Shown here: positions 14,052-17,347 of the stretch, one piece after another
Layout: every line of letters begins with the position of its first letter
Numbering within the stretch: the stretch's first letter is position 1
From: Pseudomonadota bacterium
GTDB lineage: Bacteria > Pseudomonadota > Gammaproteobacteria > Xanthomonadales > Xanthomonadaceae
NCBI GenBank assembly: GCA_023439425.1
Contig: JAEXNZ010000332.1
Location: 1 to 17,347 of the forward strand
Direction of reading: 5' to 3'
DNA: 17,347 nt
Notes under the pieces: generated by a model
Databases searched by the model: none
The model's input: only the letters and a program-made list of their open reading frames with translations
What the model was told of the DNA's origin: nothing
Program-made: the position numbers and the translations under genes

Positions 14052-15392
14052 ATGCCGGCACTGTTGCAGGGCGCTTTCGACAGCAGCCCCGGTGATGCAC
14101 TTCCCCAGCGCATTCTGCTGGTGGAAAACTCGCGCACGTTCACCACCATGTTGAAGGAAGCCATCGAGCAGCGGCTGGAGCTGCCGGTCTCGGTGGCCAC
14201 CAGTCTGGCCGAGGCCGGACGCCTGCTGGATGAGGAAGATGGCTGGTTCCTGGTCCTCACCGGCCTGGTGCTGGCTGACGGCGACCGCGACCAGGTCGTG
14301 GAGTACTTCCTGTCGCGCGGCCTGCGCACCGTGGTGGTCAGCGGCGTGTACGACGAAGACCTGCGCAAGCGCGTGCTGCAGCAGCAGATCATCGACTACG
14401 TGCTGAAGAACACCCCCGGCAGCGTCGACTACCTGGTATGGCTGGTGCAGCGTCTGGAGCGCAACCGTCGCATCGCCGCGCTGGTGGTGGACGACTCGAT
14501 GTCCGCGCGCATGTACGCGGCCTCGCTGCTGCGCATGTACGGCCACGACGTCTACGAAGCTGCCGACGGAGCCGAAGGCCTGAAGGCCATCGAGGCGCAT
14601 CCGGCCATTCGTCTGGCCGTGGTGGACCAGGAAATGCCGGGCATGGAGGGTGTGGAATTCACCCGCCGCCTGCGCACCCTGCGTTCGCGCGACAAGGTGG
14701 CGGTGATCGGCATTTCCGGCAACACCGACCAGACCCTGATTCCGCGTTTCCTGAAGAACGGCGCGAATGACTTCCTGCGCAAACCGTTCTCGCGCGAGGA
14801 GTTCTTCTGCCGTGTCTCGCAGAACGTCGACCAGCTGGAACTGATCGGCACCCTGCAGGACCTGGCCACGCGCGACTTCCTGACCGGCCTGCCGAACCGC
14901 CGCTCCTTCCTGGAGCAGAGCCAGCGCCAGCTGCCGGCGCTGCAGCACAGCGGTGAGAAAGTCGCCGTGGCGATGATCGACATCGACCACTTCAAGCACA
15001 TCAACGACACCTACGGCCACGAAGCGGGCGACGACGCGCTGCGCGCGGTGGCCGCCACCGTGGCCGACCATGCGCGCGACCAGGACCTGACCGCCCGCTT
15101 TGGTGGCGAGGAATTCTGCCTGCTGGTGCCGGGGCTGGAAGAAGACGAAGCACTGGGTTACTTCGAACTCCTGCGCCAGCGCATCGCCTCGCTGCAGGTA
15201 CATCTGGGTCCGACCATCCTGCGCATGACGGTCAGCATCGGCGTGTGCTGCCTGACGCCACAGCGCGATTCGCTGCACCTGCTGATCTCCGAAGCCGACC
15301 GCCAGCTCTATCTGGCCAAGGCCGGAGGCCGCAACCGGGTCAGCAGCAGCAACACCGCCACCCCCGCCCGGGTTGCCGAAGCGCTGCCTTGA
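14052..15392 (+). CDS. Two-receiver (PleD-like) response regulator with GGDEF diguanylate cyclase
   Basis: This 446-residue cytoplasmic enzyme makes cyclic di-GMP from two GTP. Receiver 1 (about 20-130) is degenerate: VEN replaces the acidic pair and Gly71 sits at the expected phospho-Asp, though K119 and S97 remain. Receiver 2 (about 142-258) is complete: D147/D148, phospho-acceptor D192 in VVDQEMPGM, S222 and K244 in LRKPF. The GGDEF domain (about 270-430) has DFLTGLPNRRSF, IDIDHFKHINDTYGHEAGD, the active GGEEF at 351-355, and an inhibitory RxxD site at R342-D345 five residues earlier, so product feedback is expected. ATG 14052 is preferred over TTG 13983, which lies upstream of the apparent sigma-28 promoter. 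A partner kinase is not obvious; the MASE1 protein two genes upstream looks inactive. PleD is an architectural analogue, not a claimed orthologue. Confidence 0.93.
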   Translation: MPALLQGAFDSSPGDALPQRILLVENSRTFTTMLKEAIEQRLELPVSVATSLAEAGRLLDEEDGWFLVLTGLVLADGDRDQVVEYFLSRGLRTVVVSGVYDEDLRKRVLQQQIIDYVLKNTPGSVDYLVWLVQRLERNRRIAALVVDDSMSARMYAASLLRMYGHDVYEAADGAEGLKAIEAHPAIRLAVVDQEMPGMEGVEFTRRLRTLRSRDKVAVIGISGNTDQTLIPRFLKNGANDFLRKPFSREEFFCRVSQNVDQLELIGTLQDLATRDFLTGLPNRRSFLEQSQRQLPALQHSGEKVAVAMIDIDHFKHINDTYGHEAGDDALRAVAATVADHARDQDLTARFGGEEFCLLVPGLEEDEALGYFELLRQRIASLQVHLGPTILRMTVSIGVCCLTPQRDSLHLLISEADRQLYLAKAGGRNRVSSSNTATPARVAEALP

Positions 15393-15430
15393 TCCAGATC
15401 AACGCGGGGGCGCAGCCCCCTGCCTAGAGT
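15389..15430 (+). promoter_or_regulatory. FNR/ANR-type class II promoter of the hemerythrin gene
   Basis: TTGAT-CCAG-ATCAA (15389-15402) is a perfect FNR/ANR consensus dyad. TAGAGT (15425-15430) serves as -10, with a start near 15437, which places the dyad centre at -41.5, exactly the class II activator position. The dyad contains the TGA stop (15390-15392) of the cyclase gene. A GGGGGC-GCA-GCCCCC hairpin (15406-15420) lies between the dyad and the -10; without a T-tract it is not a clear terminator. Confidence 0.75.
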
Positions 15431-15463
15431 GGCTCCCAAAGGCAATCGCACAGGGAGCGCGAC

Positions 15464-15925
15464 ATGGCAGTACTGGTCTGGCAGGACGATCTCAACACGG
15501 GGATCGACGTCATCGATCACCAGCATATGCGGATCGTGGAGATGCTCAACCATCTGCATGCGGCGCAGACCAGCATGCATCGACTGGCGGTGGCCGAAGT
15601 GATCGATGAACTGATCGACTACACGATGTCGCACTTCGCGTTCGAGGAGGAGCTGATGGAGGAAGCCGGTTATCCGTTCTGCGCGGCGCACAAGCGCGTG
15701 CACGAGATTTTCGGCAAGCGCGTGCTCGAGTACCGGATGCGATTCCAGGCCGGCGAAGATGTCACCGATGAACTGCGCAACATGCTGTCACGCTGGCTGT
15801 TCAACCACATCCGCGGCGACGACCAGGCCTATGCGCCGGCGGTGAAGGCGCATCTGAACAAGTTCGCACGCGAACACGAACAGGGCGGCTGGCTCAGCCG
15901 TACGGTCAAGCGCCTGTTCGGCTGA
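15464..15925 (+). CDS. Bacteriohemerythrin
   Basis: This is a 153-residue single-domain non-haem di-iron oxygen-binding protein, cytoplasmic. All seven expected iron ligands are visible: H21 in IDHQH, H57 and E61 in SHFAFEEEL, H76 and H80 in CAAHKRVH, H115 in WLFNHI and D120 in RGDDQAY. The N-terminal WQDDLNTGIDVID and the LRNMLSRWLFNHI helix are typical. A basic C-terminal tail (SRTVKRLFG) is short and carries no other domain. The ATG has GGGAG six bases upstream. The FNR-type promoter predicts induction under low oxygen, fitting oxygen storage, delivery or sensing. It follows a diguanylate cyclase and may act in the same oxygen-responsive signalling, which is inference. Its 3' end overlaps the convergent transporter gene by 20 bases. 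Confidence 0.94.
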   Translation: MAVLVWQDDLNTGIDVIDHQHMRIVEMLNHLHAAQTSMHRLAVAEVIDELIDYTMSHFAFEEELMEEAGYPFCAAHKRVHEIFGKRVLEYRMRFQAGEDVTDELRNMLSRWLFNHIRGDDQAYAPAVKAHLNKFAREHEQGGWLSRTVKRLFG

Positions 15926-17201
15926 GGGCGGCGCGCCGGCTCATGGCCAGCAGCGCCAACAGGGTGACCAGCGCGGTCAGGCACAGGTAGAAGCCCACCG
16001 CCAGCAGGCCGAAGCGTTCGGCCAGCCAGGTGGCCACATACGGGGCCGGTGCGGCACCCAGAATGCCGGCGATGTTGAACGACAACGACGCCCCGGTGTA
16101 GCGCACCTGCACCGGGTAGATTTCCGCCAGGAACGTGCCGCAGGGGCCATAGGTGAGCCCCATCAGGAACAGACCCAGCGACAGGAAGCCGATCACCATC
16201 CACGGGCTGCCAGCCTGGAACAGCGGCGCGAACACCACACCGAAACCCAGAATCAACCCACTGGCCACAATCATGGTGCGGCGCGTGCCCCAGCGGTCAC
16301 CGTACATCGCCGACAGCGGAATGCCGGCGGCGAAGAACAGGATGCCAACCATCTGCATCAGCAGGAACTGCTCACGGCTGTAGTGCAGCACGGTGGTGCC
16401 GTAGCCCAGGGTGAACACGGTCATCAGGTAGAACAGCACAAACGTCGCAAACGCGCCCAGCGTGCCCAGCAGCAGGGTCAGCGGGTGATGGCGCAGCACT
16501 GTCCACATCGGCAGGCGCACGCGCTCGTTGCGGTCCAATGCGGCCTGGAACTGCGGCGTCTCGTGGATGTTCAGGCGTACCCACAGCCCCACTGCGACCA
16601 GCAGCGAGCTGGCCAGGAACGGCACGCGCCAGCCCCACTGCAGGAAATCGGCATCGCTCATCAAGCGCCCCAGCAGCAGGAAGATGCCGGCTGAGAGCAG
16701 GAAGCCCAGCGGGGCCCCCAACTGCGGGAACATGCCGTACCAGGCGCGCTTCCCTGGCGGTGCGTTCTCGGTGGCCAGCAGCACCGCCCCGCCCCACTCT
16801 CCGCCCAGCCCCAGGCCCTGGCCGAACCGGCACAGCGCCAGCAGCGCGGGGGCGGCCAGGCCGATGCTGGCGTGGGTGGGCAGCAGACCAATGGCCACGG
16901 TGGATACGCCCATGGTCAGCAGCGCGGCGACCAGGGTGGCCTTGCGGCCGATGCGGTCGCCGTAGTGACCGAACACCGCCGAGCCGACCGGGCGCGCGAT
17001 GAAGGCCACCGCGAACGTCGCCAGCGACTGCAACAGGGCGGCCCCTTCGCTGCTCTGCGGGAAGAACAGATGGGGGAACACCAGCACCGCGGCGGTGGCG
17101 TAGATGTAGAAGTCGAAGAATTCGATGGTGGTGCCGATCAGGCTGGCAGCCAGCACACGGCGGGGCGAATTGACGGGCGTTGCAGCGGCGGTGGTCGACA
17201 T
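15906..17201 (-). CDS. Metabolite:H+ symporter (MHS) family MFS transporter
   Basis: This 431-residue inner-membrane carrier has about 12 hydrophobic segments. MHS-family marks are GTTIEFFDFYIYATAAVLVFP in helix 1, FIARPVGSAVFGHYGDRIGRK (MFS motif A, loop 2-3), RFGQGLGLGGEWGGAVLLATENAP in helix 4, and a second motif-A-like YGDRWGTRR in the middle loop. Such carriers (ProP, KgtP, ShiA, YhjE) import organic acids, osmolytes or shikimate with protons; the substrate here cannot be told. ATG 17201 begins MSTTAAATPVNSPRRV; a GTG nine bases upstream (17210) is an alternative, and neither has a strong Shine-Dalgarno site. It is transcribed against the hemerythrin gene and ends inside it. Confidence 0.9.
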   Translation of the reverse strand: MSTTAAATPVNSPRRVLAASLIGTTIEFFDFYIYATAAVLVFPHLFFPQSSEGAALLQSLATFAVAFIARPVGSAVFGHYGDRIGRKATLVAALLTMGVSTVAIGLLPTHASIGLAAPALLALCRFGQGLGLGGEWGGAVLLATENAPPGKRAWYGMFPQLGAPLGFLLSAGIFLLLGRLMSDADFLQWGWRVPFLASSLLVAVGLWVRLNIHETPQFQAALDRNERVRLPMWTVLRHHPLTLLLGTLGAFATFVLFYLMTVFTLGYGTTVLHYSREQFLLMQMVGILFFAAGIPLSAMYGDRWGTRRTMIVASGLILGFGVVFAPLFQAGSPWMVIGFLSLGLFLMGLTYGPCGTFLAEIYPVQVRYTGASLSFNIAGILGAAPAPYVATWLAERFGLLAVGFYLCLTALVTLLALLAMSRRAALSRTGA

Positions 17202-17320
17202 CGGGTACACGAAGAAAGGCAGCTGCCGGATTCTGCCACGCAGGTGTCTGCGCGCGGGGGGATGGTTGCACGCGCAACCGTACTGGCGTGCTTGCCCGGC
17301 TTGGCAGATCGTGCGACATC

Positions 17321-17342
17321 GTAGAGCCGGGCTTGCCCGGCT
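17321..17342 (+). repeat. SMAG-like repetitive extragenic palindrome (GTAG head)
   Basis: GTAG is followed by AGCCGGGC-TT-GCCCGGCT, an 8-bp stem (17325-17332 with 17335-17342). It has the same architecture as the element at 13897 but a different stem sequence, and lies upstream of the MFS transporter gene. A partial GCTTGCCCGGCTTGGC just before it (about 17290-17305) may be a decayed copy. Confidence 0.75.
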
Positions 17343-17347
17343 GCCGT

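Noticed and set aside
14013..15278. 421-residue antisense frame across the cyclase gene
   Set aside because: It is low-complexity, rich in His, Gln, Val and Arg, as expected from the reverse complement of a GC-rich gene; the plus-strand GGDEF gene is unambiguous.
15406..15420. GGGGGC/GCCCCC hairpin as a terminator of the cyclase gene
   Set aside because: No T-tract follows and it lies inside the hemerythrin promoter; it may be incidental.
16372..17319. 315-residue frame overlapping the MFS gene
   Set aside because: It is an out-of-frame Arg/Pro/Gly-rich shadow; the MHS transporter frame has membrane segments and family motifs.

Overview
The window is GC-rich chromosomal DNA from a gammaproteobacterium of the Xanthomonadaceae, most likely a Stenotrophomonas. 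The evidence is the gene content (a lipoprotein-type PotF, PuuA/PuuB homologues, a NodT-family efflux operon) and two GTAG-headed palindromes (13897-13920 and 17321-17342) that look like the SMAG repeats described from Stenotrophomonas maltophilia. The genus call is inference; no rRNA or marker gene is present.

Layout. Positions 1-1631 (minus strand) hold the start of potH and all of potG, part of a putrescine ABC importer. Positions 1632-2317 hold no gene but contain a perfectly phased 9-bp tandem array and AT-richer DNA. Positions 2318-3421 (plus) carry an M35-type metalloendopeptidase gene broken by one in-frame TAA, with base composition clearly lower in GC than its surroundings. Positions 3487-7735 (minus) are a tightly coupled three-gene tripartite efflux operon: EmrA-like adaptor, EmrB-like DHA2 transporter and NodT-like outer-membrane factor. 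Positions 7910-9016 (minus) are potF, the putrescine-binding lipoprotein, with its own terminator. Positions 9123-10541 (minus) are a gamma-glutamylputrescine synthetase-type glutamine synthetase (puuA-like), divergent from a gamma-glutamylputrescine oxidase-type flavoprotein (10656-11951, plus, puuB-like). Then, all on plus, come a MASE1 membrane protein with a decayed histidine-kinase module (11964-13538), a small unknown protein (about 13610-13900), a two-receiver GGDEF diguanylate cyclase (14052-15392) and a bacteriohemerythrin (15464-15925). A metabolite:H+ symporter-type MFS transporter (15906-17201, minus) overlaps the hemerythrin tail to tail.

How it fits together. PotFGH import and PuuA/PuuB oxidation form a putrescine uptake-and-catabolism locus, split here by an efflux operon and by the AT-richer peptidase segment. 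The right-hand half is a signalling block. The cyclase has a good match to a flagellar sigma-28 (FliA) promoter. The hemerythrin has a perfect FNR/ANR box spaced as in a class II activated promoter, and that box overlaps the stop codon of the cyclase. Together with the MASE1 protein lacking recognisable catalytic kinase motifs, this suggests a motility- and oxygen-linked cyclic-di-GMP module. The sequence motifs are directly visible; the joint function is inference.
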